Source: Mycobacterium sp. 852013-50091_SCH5140682 (GTDB lineage Bacteria > Actinomycetota > Actinomycetes > Mycobacteriales > Mycobacteriaceae). Taken from it: a DNA stretch of 58,142 bases. Positions 41,367-50,182 of the stretch are shown piece by piece. Position 1 is the first letter of the stretch. Every line of letters starts with the position of its first letter. The translations under genes and the position numbers were made by a program. The DNA is taken from NCBI RefSeq assembly GCF_001665685.1, contig NZ_LZTB01000062.1, positions 1-58,142 of the forward strand. Direction: 5' to 3'. The notes beneath the pieces were generated by a model. That model was not told where the DNA came from and ran no database searches. It worked only from the letters and a program-made list of their open reading frames with translations.

Positions 41367-42236
41367 GTGCTGATCGGTGTCGCGGCAGCATTGCTGGCCT
41401 GCGTGGGTTATGGGACTGCGTCTGTCCTGCAGTCTTATGCCGCGAACGGCTCAGGGTCAGGCCATGCGGCCACCCCGGAGGGCGGACCCACTCTGCGCTC
41501 GACGATCACGGCCATGCTCGCGCCGATCTTCATCGCGGGGATGGCTCTTGATCTGCTGGGTTTCGTGGGCAGCCTGGTCTCGGCCCGGCTGATCCCACTG
41601 TTCTTGTCTCAAACCATCATCAGCGCCAATCTGGTGGTCACCGCGATCCTCAGTATCTTTGTGCTGCACGTGAGGCTGCACCGACGTGACTGGACCGCCA
41701 TCACCATTGTGCTTGTGGCCCTGTGCATCTTGGGCGCAACCGCCGGCCGGCTGGGCGAAGGCGATCCCGGTGTCGCCATGCACTGGGGCGTGCTCGTGGT
41801 GTCCGCTGTCATCCTCGCGGCGGGCGCAGTCCTGGTCCGGTCGCTCGGCCGTAAAGCGGCGGTGCCCGCGGGTCTGATCGCCGGGGTGCTGTATGGCGCA
41901 ATGGCCGTCGCGGTGCGCGTGGTCCACGGCCTGGAGCCGTTCCAGCTCCGGGTGCTGCTGATCGACCCCGCGTTGTGGGCGGTGATCGTCGCCGGCCTCG
42001 GCGGCTTCTACCTGTTCACCGTGGCGCTGCAGGTCGGTTCGGTCAACGGTGTCGCCGCCGCACTCGTGGTGGGCGAGACCGTGGTCCCGGGCATCGTGGG
42101 TGTGGTCCTGCTCGGCGACTCTGCACGCCCTGGCTACGGCTGGCTCGTCGCGCTGGCCTTCGCGGCAGCCATCATCGGCGCCGTCGCGGTCGCCGTTTTC
42201 GGTGCGGCGGAGTATGAGCGGGCGACGGCGTCATGA
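41367..42236 (+). CDS. DMT-type (EamA-like) membrane transporter
   Basis: GTG 41367 gives 289 residues with nine to ten hydrophobic segments arranged as two halves, as in drug/metabolite transporters. The ends are Ala/Val-rich, and the C-terminal half holds VAAALVVGETVVPGIVGVVLLGDSARPGYGW, a typical EamA motif. Upstream residues of the open frame (from 41283) are charged and overlap the TetR stop, so they are probably not translated. Substrate cannot be assigned. Confidence 0.8.
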   Translation: MLIGVAAALLACVGYGTASVLQSYAANGSGSGHAATPEGGPTLRSTITAMLAPIFIAGMALDLLGFVGSLVSARLIPLFLSQTIISANLVVTAILSIFVLHVRLHRRDWTAITIVLVALCILGATAGRLGEGDPGVAMHWGVLVVSAVILAAGAVLVRSLGRKAAVPAGLIAGVLYGAMAVAVRVVHGLEPFQLRVLLIDPALWAVIVAGLGGFYLFTVALQVGSVNGVAAALVVGETVVPGIVGVVLLGDSARPGYGWLVALAFAAAIIGAVAVAVFGAAEYERATAS

Positions 42237-42256
42237 CCGCAACACTTTGCGCGGAT

Positions 42257-42273
42257 CGTCAAAACTTTTGACG
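42257..42273. promoter_or_regulatory. Perfect 17-bp palindrome downstream of the transporter gene
   Basis: CGTCAAAACTTTTGACG reads identically on both strands, with two 8-bp arms and one central base. It lies 21 bp past the transporter stop and about 200 bp before the next gene. Because there is no loop it is more like a protein-binding site than a terminator. The rest of the 236-bp interval 42237-42472 shows no gene. Confidence 0.5.
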
Positions 42274-42472
42274 ACTTCCCAGGTGAGTTGTCTGGGCCGG
42301 GCAGCGAAAGCCATGTCCAGGACACGCTGACCTATTCATCAGTCGATCACGAACGAGCCGATCGGTGGACACCCAGTTCATCCCGAAGCCGTCCGATCGG
42401 CGGACAGACTCCGGGTTGTCGATGCGCGAGGCTTGACGCCATCGAGCACTGGCATCGACCGAGAGGAACCAA

Positions 42473-42754
42473 ATGAGCTATCACGTCATGGATCTGGTGT
42501 GCGAGCGCGCCAATGAGCGCGACTGGGAACTGATCTTCGACAGTGGCCCGAATGGCGACTGGCGCACCATCGTATGGGAACAACGGCGCTCGGAGGGAGC
42601 CGGAGAACCACTCGAGCTGGAGATCACGTTCAACGTCGACGGCCGGATCGTCCAGACGGAGAAGCGGCAGGACGGCAAGTGGCACCAGCGCACCACTCCT
42701 GCCGACGAGTTCGCATCGACGGCGGTTCACCTCGAGGCGCTGAGCATGATCTGA
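42473..42754 (+). CDS. Small hypothetical protein
   Basis: The 93-residue protein (MSYHVMDLVCERANERDW onwards) is acidic and soluble, with a central beta segment (ELEITFNVDGRIVQTEKRQDG) and no cysteine cluster or membrane segment. A fair ribosome site GAGAGGAACC precedes ATG 42473. I do not recognise a family. Upstream, the 236-bp region contains the palindrome at 42257. Confidence 0.65.
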   Translation: MSYHVMDLVCERANERDWELIFDSGPNGDWRTIVWEQRRSEGAGEPLELEITFNVDGRIVQTEKRQDGKWHQRTTPADEFASTAVHLEALSMI

Positions 42755-42848
42755 GTCGTCCAATTCAACGAAACGGTTGCTGATCCACGCGAGCAGCAAC
42801 CTTTTCGTCGATCTCGGATGAGGTTCGTCATGACCCTTGTCACATTAC

Positions 42849-42863
42849 GTTACGTATCGTAAC
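42849..42863. promoter_or_regulatory. Palindromic operator upstream of TetR gene
   Basis: GTTACG-TAT-CGTAAC is a perfect 6-bp inverted repeat with a 3-base centre, ten bases before the GTG start of the TetR gene (42873). It probably overlaps the promoter of this gene and is the likely autoregulatory site. Confidence 0.75.
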
Positions 42864-42872
42864 TTTAATCAC

Positions 42873-43490
42873 GTGTCCGCACCCGAGACCACAGGCCCAG
42901 GTCGGCCACGTGATCCGCGAACCCAGCACGACATCATGAGCGCCACCCGTCGACTGCTGGCGCGCGACGGCTATGACCAGCTCTCGATCGAGGCGGTCGC
43001 CCGCGAGGCCGGTGTCAGCCGGCCCACCATCTATCGACGCTGGCCGTCGAAGGCCCACCTGGCCTTCGACGCCGCGTTCGGCCAGCCGCCAGACGGCGAA
43101 TTACTTTCGGTGTCCGGCGATTTCGAGACCGATCTGCGGGCCTTCACCTACGCGGTGCTCACGTTCTGGGGCGATCCCGTGGTCGAAGCTGCCGCGCTGG
43201 GCATCCTCACCGAACGACGCCGCGACCCCGAGCTGCACATCCGCACCCAGCAGCTGCTCGACGAACGGACCCGTGGCGCGTTCCGCGCGCTACTCGAAAG
43301 CGGCGTGACGCAGGGCCGGATCCGCCCCGATGTCGACGTCGACATGGTCTACCAGACCTTGATCGGCACGGCGTTCTATACCGCTCACATGGAACCGGAC
43401 AACGACGCCCAGAAAACCTCAGATCGACTGTGTTCCTTGCTCATCCAAGGGGCAGGACATACCCCACCACCAAAGAAGGGCACCGCATGA
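42873..43490 (+). CDS. TetR-family regulator of the DUF1214 operon
   Basis: The 205-residue protein (GTG 42873) has an HTH at about 18-63 (QHDIMSATRRLLARDGYDQLSIEAVAREAGVSRPTIYRRWPSK) and a C-terminal TetR domain. The open frame extends 12 codons further upstream across the palindrome at 42849, but GTG 42873 keeps the operator outside the gene. It overlaps the DUF1214 gene by 4 bp. Probable regulator of the four-gene operon that follows. Confidence 0.9.
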   Translation: MSAPETTGPGRPRDPRTQHDIMSATRRLLARDGYDQLSIEAVAREAGVSRPTIYRRWPSKAHLAFDAAFGQPPDGELLSVSGDFETDLRAFTYAVLTFWGDPVVEAAALGILTERRRDPELHIRTQQLLDERTRGAFRALLESGVTQGRIRPDVDVDMVYQTLIGTAFYTAHMEPDNDAQKTSDRLCSLLIQGAGHTPPPKKGTA

Positions 43491-44563
43491 CCGACCGGAA
43501 AGAACTGTCCGAGGCGTTCAACGCCCTGCTCGACGAGGTGCGCGGCATCGAGCAGAAACTGCTCGCCGCCGACCCTCCGCTGAGCGAGGCCGACCTGCTC
43601 GACGGGTACCGCCTGCCGTTCAGCCTGCTGCGGGTCGGCGTCGACGCCTACGTGTGGGGTGACCGCGACAAGCCCATCCTCGTCGACGTCATCAGCCCGT
43701 ATCTCAAATGGGGCGGCGACAATTCGGACGCCTACTACCAACTCGCCCCGCTGGATCCGGCCCGCACCTACCGGGTCACCGGCAACCGCGGCGACGCGGT
43801 GTATCTGTCGATGACCGTCTACGGCGGGCCAGGTGAAGGCCGCTACAGCGATCGGATCGTGGGCACCATGAACGATCGTGGCCTGGAGTTCGACGCGAAC
43901 GGCAACTTCGAGTTCATCATGAGCCCCGATCCGCACCCGGGCGCATGGCTCAAACTCGACCCGGACACCGAATTCGCCTTGACGCGCGACTATCTCAACG
44001 ATCCGAGCACCGGGCGCCGACCGGTGTGGCGGATCGAGTCGCTCGACCCGCCTGCCCGGCGCACGGACAGCGCCGCTGAACTGGCCCGCCGCTTCCGCTA
44101 CGCCAAAAACTGGCTGCACGAACAGGTTTCCTTCCTGCCGACCAAGGTCGAACCCGCCAACCAACTGCACCCACCGTTCCCGGTGCCGCAGAACGCGTAC
44201 GGCTGGTCGGCCGCCGACGCGGCATACTCGATGGGCGCCTACGAGCTCGAGCCGGATCAGGCGCTGATCATCGAGGGCACGTCACCGGACTGCGTGTTCT
44301 GGAACCTCTGTCTGTGGAATCCGTTCCTGCACACCTACGACTACACCCACGAGCGAGTCACCATCAACGGCGCGCACGTCGACTATGAACTCGACGGCTC
44401 CTGGCGGATCGTCATCAGTGAGAAAGACCCGGGCCACCCGAACTGGGTCTCCACGGCCGGCCGGGCCAAGGGCCTGATCTGGCTGAGGTGGTTCCTGCCC
44501 GAGGAGACGCCGGCTCACCCGCAGTGCCGCATCGTCGATGTGGCCGAGGTGGCCGCGCTGTGA
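43487..44563 (+). CDS. DUF1214 domain protein
   Basis: The 358-residue protein carries DUF1214 in its C-terminal half (GAYELEPDQALIIEGTSPDCVFWNLCLWNPF near 255) and an N-terminal helical region. Tyr- and Asp-rich segments (YLKWGGDNSDAYYQLAPLDPARTYRVTGNRGDAVYLSMTVYG) are typical of this family, which often sits with sulfotransferases and mycobacterial lipid or steroid genes. ATG 43487 overlaps the TetR stop. No reaction is established. Confidence 0.86.
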   Translation: MTDRKELSEAFNALLDEVRGIEQKLLAADPPLSEADLLDGYRLPFSLLRVGVDAYVWGDRDKPILVDVISPYLKWGGDNSDAYYQLAPLDPARTYRVTGNRGDAVYLSMTVYGGPGEGRYSDRIVGTMNDRGLEFDANGNFEFIMSPDPHPGAWLKLDPDTEFALTRDYLNDPSTGRRPVWRIESLDPPARRTDSAAELARRFRYAKNWLHEQVSFLPTKVEPANQLHPPFPVPQNAYGWSAADAAYSMGAYELEPDQALIIEGTSPDCVFWNLCLWNPFLHTYDYTHERVTINGAHVDYELDGSWRIVISEKDPGHPNWVSTAGRAKGLIWLRWFLPEETPAHPQCRIVDVAEVAAL

Positions 44564-45819
44564 CCACGGGCGTACAGCGTCCGGCGCCGATCCGCTTCGA
44601 CGACCTGACCCATCCGGTGTATCCGCCTGCAGCCCAACCCATCCGCGACGGGCTGGCCGCCTACGGCGAGAATCTCGACCTGAACCCGGCAACTCTGCTC
44701 GCCACCGCAACAGAGCGGTCCGGGATGAGCGATTTCGGTGACCCAGCGTTCCGGGAACGTCTCGACGTGCTCTGTACGGCGCTGCGCGACGAAGCAGACC
44801 TGTCCGACGCCGGCGTGGCGATCACGTTCGAGCAGTTGGTGGGCAACCTGGTCAACCGGTTACGGTTGGAAGCCCTGATCGCCGAGCACCCCGAGATCGA
44901 GAGCATCGAGATCCAGCGGCCGATCGTCATCTGCGGCCTCCCCCGCACCGGCACCACCCATCTGCACAATCTGCTCGCGGCGGACCCGGCTCTTCGGCAT
45001 CTGCCGTACTGGGAGAGCCTCGAGCCGGTGCCCGCCGCCGGTGAAGAGGCGCCGGGACCGCGGCGGGATCGCTGCGCTGCCGGCCTGGAGTTGATCAACT
45101 CTTCGATGCCGGAGTTTCGCCGCATGCACGACATGACCGTCGAGCACGCCCACGAGGAGATCCAGCTGCTGGCCAATGACATCTCGGGCATGCTCTGGGA
45201 AACCATGTACTACGTACCGAGTTTCGCCGCCCACTACAAGGCGCACGATCAGGCGGCGTCGTACCGCTACGTCAAGCGCAGCCTGCAGGCCATGCAGTGG
45301 TTGCGGGGCGGAACCCGGTGGGTGCTCAAGTCACCGCAGCACCTGGAACAGTTCCCGACCCTGGCCGCGACTTTTCCCGACGCGACTTTCATTGTGACGC
45401 ACCGCGACCCGGTTGAGGTGACGCTATCGATGATGACGATGATCTGCTATGCGACGCGCATGGCGGTCGAGCGGCCGGATGTGGGCAAGTTGACCGGATA
45501 CTGGCTGGACCGCATCGACGATCTGCTGACCGGCTGTATTCGCGATCGCGACAAGCTTCCTGCCGGGCAAGCCATCGACGTGCGATTCGACGACTTCATG
45601 TCCGACGAGCAAGGCACGCTACGCGACATCTATCGCGTCGCCGACCAACCGTTCGACGACGACGTCCGTGCCGCGATGACCGACTTCCTCACCGAACACC
45701 CCCGCGGGCGCTATGGCGGTGTCATCTACGACCCCGCAGACCTGCACCTCGACACCGCGGCCGTCGCCGAGAGATTCCGCAACTACCGCGCCCGTTTTCT
45801 CACCACCCCGGAGGACTGA
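44560..45819 (+). CDS. Sulfotransferase-family protein
   Basis: The 419-residue protein has the PAPS 5'-phosphosulfate loop PRTGTTHLHNLL near residue 128 and a 3'-phosphate-type motif FIVTHRDPVEVTLSMM near 277. This matches the large mycobacterial sulfotransferase group. GTG 44560 overlaps the DUF1214 stop, so it is coupled; the upstream residues in the open frame are Arg-rich and not part of the protein. Acceptor (sterol, lipid or small molecule) unknown. Confidence 0.87.
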   Translation: MTTGVQRPAPIRFDDLTHPVYPPAAQPIRDGLAAYGENLDLNPATLLATATERSGMSDFGDPAFRERLDVLCTALRDEADLSDAGVAITFEQLVGNLVNRLRLEALIAEHPEIESIEIQRPIVICGLPRTGTTHLHNLLAADPALRHLPYWESLEPVPAAGEEAPGPRRDRCAAGLELINSSMPEFRRMHDMTVEHAHEEIQLLANDISGMLWETMYYVPSFAAHYKAHDQAASYRYVKRSLQAMQWLRGGTRWVLKSPQHLEQFPTLAATFPDATFIVTHRDPVEVTLSMMTMICYATRMAVERPDVGKLTGYWLDRIDDLLTGCIRDRDKLPAGQAIDVRFDDFMSDEQGTLRDIYRVADQPFDDDVRAAMTDFLTEHPRGRYGGVIYDPADLHLDTAAVAERFRNYRARFLTTPED

Positions 45820-46892
45820 TGAATCACACTGCACCACAGCCCATCTCGGCGGACGCCTGGGTGGCCACCGCGCTCGGTGAGCCCACCGAGGTGTTGGAGC
45901 GGCAGACGGTGGAGGTGCGGGCCCCGGGCCCCAACGAGGTCCGGGTCGCGGTCCGGGCATTCTGCCTGAACTTCAACGACATCGACATCATCAAGGGCCG
46001 CTACACCACGCTGCCCCTGCAGCCGCCCTTCGTGCCCGGTATGGAAGCCGTCGGCATCGTCGAAAGCGCGGGCCTGGGCGCCGAGCACCTGGTCGGCCGA
46101 CGAGTGGTGGGGATTCCGGTGATGGCCTTCGGCGGCTACGCGTCCTACGCCATCGTCGACGCGGCGACCGTGCTCGATCTGCCGGAGTGGGTCAGCGACG
46201 TCGACGGCGCCGCTCTGCATTACCCGTTTCACCTGGGCTGGTTCGCACTGCGCGAACGCGGCCGCCTGCAGCCGGGTGAGACGCTGCTGGTGCACGCCGC
46301 CGCGGGCGGCACCGGCTCGGGCGCGCTGGTACTCGGAAAGGCGTTGGGTGCCAGAGTGATCGCCACTGCGGGCAGCGACAAGATGCTGGAGTTCTGCCGC
46401 AAGCTGGGCGCCGACCATGCCGTCAACTATCGCAACAGCGGCTGGGTGGACGAGGTCATGGATCTCACCTACGGCCGCGGCGTGGACGTCGCGTTCGACG
46501 CCGTGGGCGGCAGCGTCACGACAGATACGTTCCGCTGCATGGGCTTCAACGGGCGGCACCTGATGGCCGGGTTCGCCGAGGACATCGCCCTGGAGGACGG
46601 GGACTACATCTCGCCGCGCCCGATCGCCTACGGCAATTTCGACGTGTGCGGGGTGTGCCTGGTCTACGTGACCGATCCGCTGGCCGTCCGCCGCACGCTC
46701 GGGTTCAACTGGCCGGCCCGCTCCGAGGGCCTCGACGCCCACGTCAAGATTCTCGAGCTGATGCGTACCGGCCAGCTACAGACCGTGGTGGGCGACAACG
46801 TGGCCTGGGATCAACTGCCGCAAGCACTTCGGCGGATGGCCGCGCGGGAGACCACCGGGCGCTTGGTGGTGAGCACCGGCGCGCACGATTAG
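45819..46892 (+). CDS. NADPH-quinone-oxidoreductase-like MDR dehydrogenase
   Basis: The 357-residue protein is a zinc-free medium-chain dehydrogenase/reductase. It has a GroES-like N-terminal part (FCLNFNDIDIIKGRYTTLPLQPPFVPGMEAVGIV near 55), and the NADPH site HAAAGGTGSGALVLGKALGARVIATAGSDKM near 165. The final LRRMAARETTGRLVVS fits the QOR family. ATG 45819 overlaps the sulfotransferase stop; it closes the TetR/DUF1214/sulfotransferase/MDR operon and overlaps convergent gntR by 4 bp. Confidence 0.9.
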   Translation: MNHTAPQPISADAWVATALGEPTEVLERQTVEVRAPGPNEVRVAVRAFCLNFNDIDIIKGRYTTLPLQPPFVPGMEAVGIVESAGLGAEHLVGRRVVGIPVMAFGGYASYAIVDAATVLDLPEWVSDVDGAALHYPFHLGWFALRERGRLQPGETLLVHAAAGGTGSGALVLGKALGARVIATAGSDKMLEFCRKLGADHAVNYRNSGWVDEVMDLTYGRGVDVAFDAVGGSVTTDTFRCMGFNGRHLMAGFAEDIALEDGDYISPRPIAYGNFDVCGVCLVYVTDPLAVRRTLGFNWPARSEGLDAHVKILELMRTGQLQTVVGDNVAWDQLPQALRRMAARETTGRLVVSTGAHD

Positions 46893-47656
46893 TCGCTGAG
46901 CACCCCGGCTCGGCGCATCGCAGCGGAGATCAGTTCGAAGTCGATGGCGACGTGGGCGCGGGCGAGCGCGTCCGCGTCGTCGCCGCGACCGTCGGCGATC
47001 GCATCGATCAACTGTTCATGCTCGGCCAAAGCCCGCGTCTCCATCTGACGCATGGTCACGGGCTCGCCCCAAAGGTGCGCGGGCGCACCGATGCTCACCG
47101 ACGCTTCAAGGTCCAGCAGCACCTGCTTGAGGACGTCGTTGTGGGCAGCATCGATGATCGCCAGGTGCAATGCGCTGTCGGCCTGTTGGGCTGATAATCC
47201 GCTCTCGGCGCACCGATATGCCTCGAGCCGTTCGCGCAGCACCACGACGTCGCGGTCCGACCGAGATTCGGCCGCGGCCCGGCAGATGGCCCCGTGCAGC
47301 CGGCAGATCGCGTCGCAACGATCCCGGAGCTCGTCAAGACGCATGGTCAGCGTCCGGCACACCGACTCGGTCGACGATTCCGGCCACTGCTGCAGTACGT
47401 AAGACCCGCCGCCGCGGCCTCGTCGGGTTTCGACCAAGCCACGGTCCACAAGCCTGGCCAACGCCGCGCGCACTGTCATGCGCCCGACCTTGAGGGCGGC
47501 GGCCAACTCTCGCTCTGCAGGCAGTCGCGCACCGGGCAGGTACTCACCGAGCGCGATCGCGGTGACGAGCCGATCGGTGATCTCATCGATCCGCGAGGGC
47601 GATTCGAGCTCGCTCTCCAGCAAACCAGGCACCCCGGCTCCGGCTGGCTGCGTCAT
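46889..47656 (-). CDS. GntR-family regulator, FadR/FCD type
   Basis: The 255-residue protein has a winged HTH at about 20-85 (GARLPAERELAAALKVGRMTVRAALARLVDRGLVETRRGRGGGSYV) and a helical FCD ligand domain with metal-binding-type His residues near the middle and ending (LHLAIIDAAHNDVL; REDDADALARAHVAIDFEL). ATG 47656 follows a GAGGGGAGA ribosome site. It is divergent from the peptidase gene and should act at the palindrome 47712-47744. Confidence 0.9.
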   Translation of the reverse strand: MTQPAGAGVPGLLESELESPSRIDEITDRLVTAIALGEYLPGARLPAERELAAALKVGRMTVRAALARLVDRGLVETRRGRGGGSYVLQQWPESSTESVCRTLTMRLDELRDRCDAICRLHGAICRAAAESRSDRDVVVLRERLEAYRCAESGLSAQQADSALHLAIIDAAHNDVLKQVLLDLEASVSIGAPAHLWGEPVTMRQMETRALAEHEQLIDAIADGRGDDADALARAHVAIDFELISAAMRRAGVLSD

Positions 47657-47711
47657 CGCGTCTCCCCTCTCCCGCACCGCCCCCACAGTATCGGCAGCAA
47701 TTGTTAAAACC

Positions 47712-47744
47712 CCATTAATGGTCTTGCAGCGAGACCATTAATGG
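47712..47744. promoter_or_regulatory. GntR operator: paired palindromes in the divergent promoter
   Basis: CCATTAATGGTCT (47712-47724) and AGACCATTAATGG (47732-47744) form a perfect 13-bp inverted repeat with 7 central bases. Each arm itself contains the complete palindrome CCATTAATGG, so there are two dimer sites two turns apart. The site lies 55 bp from the gntR start and 3 bp from the peptidase start. Confidence 0.9.
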
Positions 47745-47747
47745 CCC

Positions 47748-48677
47748 ATGCTGGCCTCCATGCCATGTACCACCCGCACCGTCCCGTTCCGCGGACACGA
47801 GACCTGGGTCCAGGTCACGACGCCTGAAACCCCCCGCCCCGACGCCCTGCCCTTGTTCGTCCTGCACGGCGGACCGGGCATGGCACACAACTACGTCGCC
47901 AACCTCGCCGCACTGGCCGACGAGAGCGGGCGCACCGTCATCCACTACGACCAACTCGGTTGCGGCAACAGCACCCACCTCCCCGACGCCCCCACCGATT
48001 TCTGGACGCCGGATCTGTTCGTCGACGAGTTCCACGCAGTACGGACAGCTTTGGGCATCGACCGCTATCACGTGTTGGGACAGTCGTGGGGCGGCATGCT
48101 GGGCGCCGAGATCGCGGTGCGAGAACCGGGCGGCCTGGCCTCGCTGTCCATCTGCAATTCGCCCGCGTCGATGCAGCTGTGGCTCGACGGCGCGGCCGAA
48201 CTCCGGGCGCAACTCCCGCCCGACATGCTCGCTGCCATGCGCCGTCATGAAGCCGACGGAACCGTCGAGGACCCGACGTATCTGGCAGCCGCACAAGAGT
48301 TCTACCGACGGCACGTGTGCCGGGTGACGCCCATGCCCAAGGACTTCGCCGACAGCGAGGCCCAGATGTTGGCCGACCCCACGGTGTACTACACCATGAA
48401 CGGCCCCAACGAATTTCACGTGATCGGCACCTTGCGCGACTGGAGCATCATCGATCGGCTGCCCGCGATCACCGCACCGGTGCTCGTAGTGGCCGGCGAA
48501 TTCGACGAAGCGACCCCGGCCACCTGGCAGCCCTACGTGGACAACATCGCCGATGTCCGGGCACATGTGTTCCCCGACAGCAGCCACTGCACGCACCTGG
48601 AAAAACCCGAAGAGTTCCGCGCCGTCATCGCAGACTTCCTGCACCAGTACGATCTGGCCACCGCCGCCCGGGTCTGA
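47748..48677 (+). CDS. Proline iminopeptidase-like alpha/beta hydrolase
   Basis: The 309-residue S33-family enzyme removes N-terminal residues (Pro or other amino acids) from small peptides or amides. It shows the oxyanion HGGPG near 41, the nucleophile elbow GQSWGG near 105 and the acid/base pair in AGEFDEATP and SSHCTHLE near 270-285. It starts at ATG 47748, three bases from the operator; ATG 47760 is an in-frame alternative. A permease follows after 28 bp, which suggests uptake and hydrolysis of an amino-acid derivative under GntR control. Confidence 0.87.
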   Translation: MLASMPCTTRTVPFRGHETWVQVTTPETPRPDALPLFVLHGGPGMAHNYVANLAALADESGRTVIHYDQLGCGNSTHLPDAPTDFWTPDLFVDEFHAVRTALGIDRYHVLGQSWGGMLGAEIAVREPGGLASLSICNSPASMQLWLDGAAELRAQLPPDMLAAMRRHEADGTVEDPTYLAAAQEFYRRHVCRVTPMPKDFADSEAQMLADPTVYYTMNGPNEFHVIGTLRDWSIIDRLPAITAPVLVVAGEFDEATPATWQPYVDNIADVRAHVFPDSSHCTHLEKPEEFRAVIADFLHQYDLATAARV

Positions 48678-48705
48678 CACCCACTCCCCACACGACAGGA
48701 CTTCT

Positions 48706-50109
48706 ATGGCAACTGACACCGACGCGGCCAACACCAGCCACCTCACCACCGGTGAGGGTCAACGCACTCTCGAATCATTCGGCTACAAGCAGGAACTCAA
48801 CCGCTCGGTGTCGACGGTCGATCTGATCGTCTACGGGCTGGTGTTCATGGTTCCCATCGCGCCGTGGACGATCTTCGGCACCGTCTACAACAGCGCCTCG
48901 GGCATGGTGCCGCTGGTCTACCTGATCGGCCTGATCGCCATGGTGTTCACCGCGCTCGCGTATTCGCAGATGGCCAAGTCGTTTCCACTGGCCGGGTCGG
49001 TCTTCGCTTATGTGGGCCGCGGCATCCACCCCGGGCTGGGATTCTTCGCAGGCTGGGCGATCCTGCTGGATTACCTCCTGATCCCCACTCTCCTGTATGT
49101 CTTCGCCGCCGAGTCGATGGTCGGCCTGTTCCCCGGGACGCCGCGCTGGGTCTGGGCGATCGTGTTCGTAGTCGTCAACACGGTTATCAATCTGCTCGGC
49201 GTGGGATCCCTCAAGATCGTCAACCGAATGTTCCTGGCCGTCGAGCTGGTGTTCGTCGTGCTGTTCGTGATCATCGCGGTGCGCGCCATCAACGGCCAGA
49301 CCCTGCCCGATATCGGTTGGAGCACCACCCCGATCTGGAATCCCGACGTTGTCAGCGCGCCGCTGATCGCCGCCGCACTGTCGATCGCCGTCCTGAGCTT
49401 CCTTGGTTTCGACGGCATTTCGACATTGGCCGAGGAGTCCACGGGTAAGAAGAACCCTGCCGGCCGGGCGATGATCGTCGCGCTTTTCGTGGTGGCGTTC
49501 CTGTTCATCATCCAGACCTGGCTGGCCAGCCTGCTGGCAGGTGGTCGTGCGTCGTTCGGTGACGACGAGGTGGGCAATGCGTTCTTCCTCCTGGTAAAGG
49601 CCGCCTCCAGCACTGGCTGGATGAATGCGTTCTTCGTGGTGAACGTGCTGGCAGTCGGGTTCGCCAACGCGATGGCCGCCCAGGCCGCCACCAGCCGCCT
49701 GCTGTTCTCGATGAGCCGCGACCGGCAACTGCCGGCATTCTTGTCGACCATCAGTTCACGCAAGGTGCCGATCGCGGCGATCCTCGTGGTCAGCGCGCTC
49801 AGCCTGGTGCTGGTCCTGTTCTTCGTCGGCCAGATCGGCTTGATCTCGTCCCTGGTGAACTTCGGCGCGCTATTCGGGTTCTGTCTGCTGCACATCTCGG
49901 TGGCTTGGTACTACCTGGTGCGCAAGAAGTCGAAGAACTATCTGCTGCACCTGGTAGTGCCGGCTGTCGGATTCCTGATCATCGGCTACGTGTTGATCAA
50001 TGCCGACGCGCTGGCGAAGATCGGCGGCATCGTGTGGCTGATCATCGGTGGAATCATATTCGCCACCAACATGATTCGCGGACGCGGCGTACCCGATCTC
50101 GCCGAGTAG
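48706..50109 (+). CDS. APC-superfamily amino-acid permease
   Basis: The 467-residue protein has 12 likely membrane segments. Its N-terminal region QRTLESFGYKQELNRSVSTVDLIVYGLVFMVPIAPWTIFGTVYN and the FDGISTLAEESTGKKNPAGRAM loop (near 225) are typical of APC-family amino-acid transporters. ATG 48706 follows ACAGGACTTCT. It belongs with the peptidase upstream; the GntR regulator reads divergently. Substrate uncertain. Confidence 0.88.
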   Translation: MATDTDAANTSHLTTGEGQRTLESFGYKQELNRSVSTVDLIVYGLVFMVPIAPWTIFGTVYNSASGMVPLVYLIGLIAMVFTALAYSQMAKSFPLAGSVFAYVGRGIHPGLGFFAGWAILLDYLLIPTLLYVFAAESMVGLFPGTPRWVWAIVFVVVNTVINLLGVGSLKIVNRMFLAVELVFVVLFVIIAVRAINGQTLPDIGWSTTPIWNPDVVSAPLIAAALSIAVLSFLGFDGISTLAEESTGKKNPAGRAMIVALFVVAFLFIIQTWLASLLAGGRASFGDDEVGNAFFLLVKAASSTGWMNAFFVVNVLAVGFANAMAAQAATSRLLFSMSRDRQLPAFLSTISSRKVPIAAILVVSALSLVLVLFFVGQIGLISSLVNFGALFGFCLLHISVAWYYLVRKKSKNYLLHLVVPAVGFLIIGYVLINADALAKIGGIVWLIIGGIIFATNMIRGRGVPDLAE

Positions 50110-50182
50110 CTAGCGCGCCAGCACCTGCATACCGGATGCCACGCCGAGCGCCGCGGACAATCCCCTGATCGACATCTCTCGA

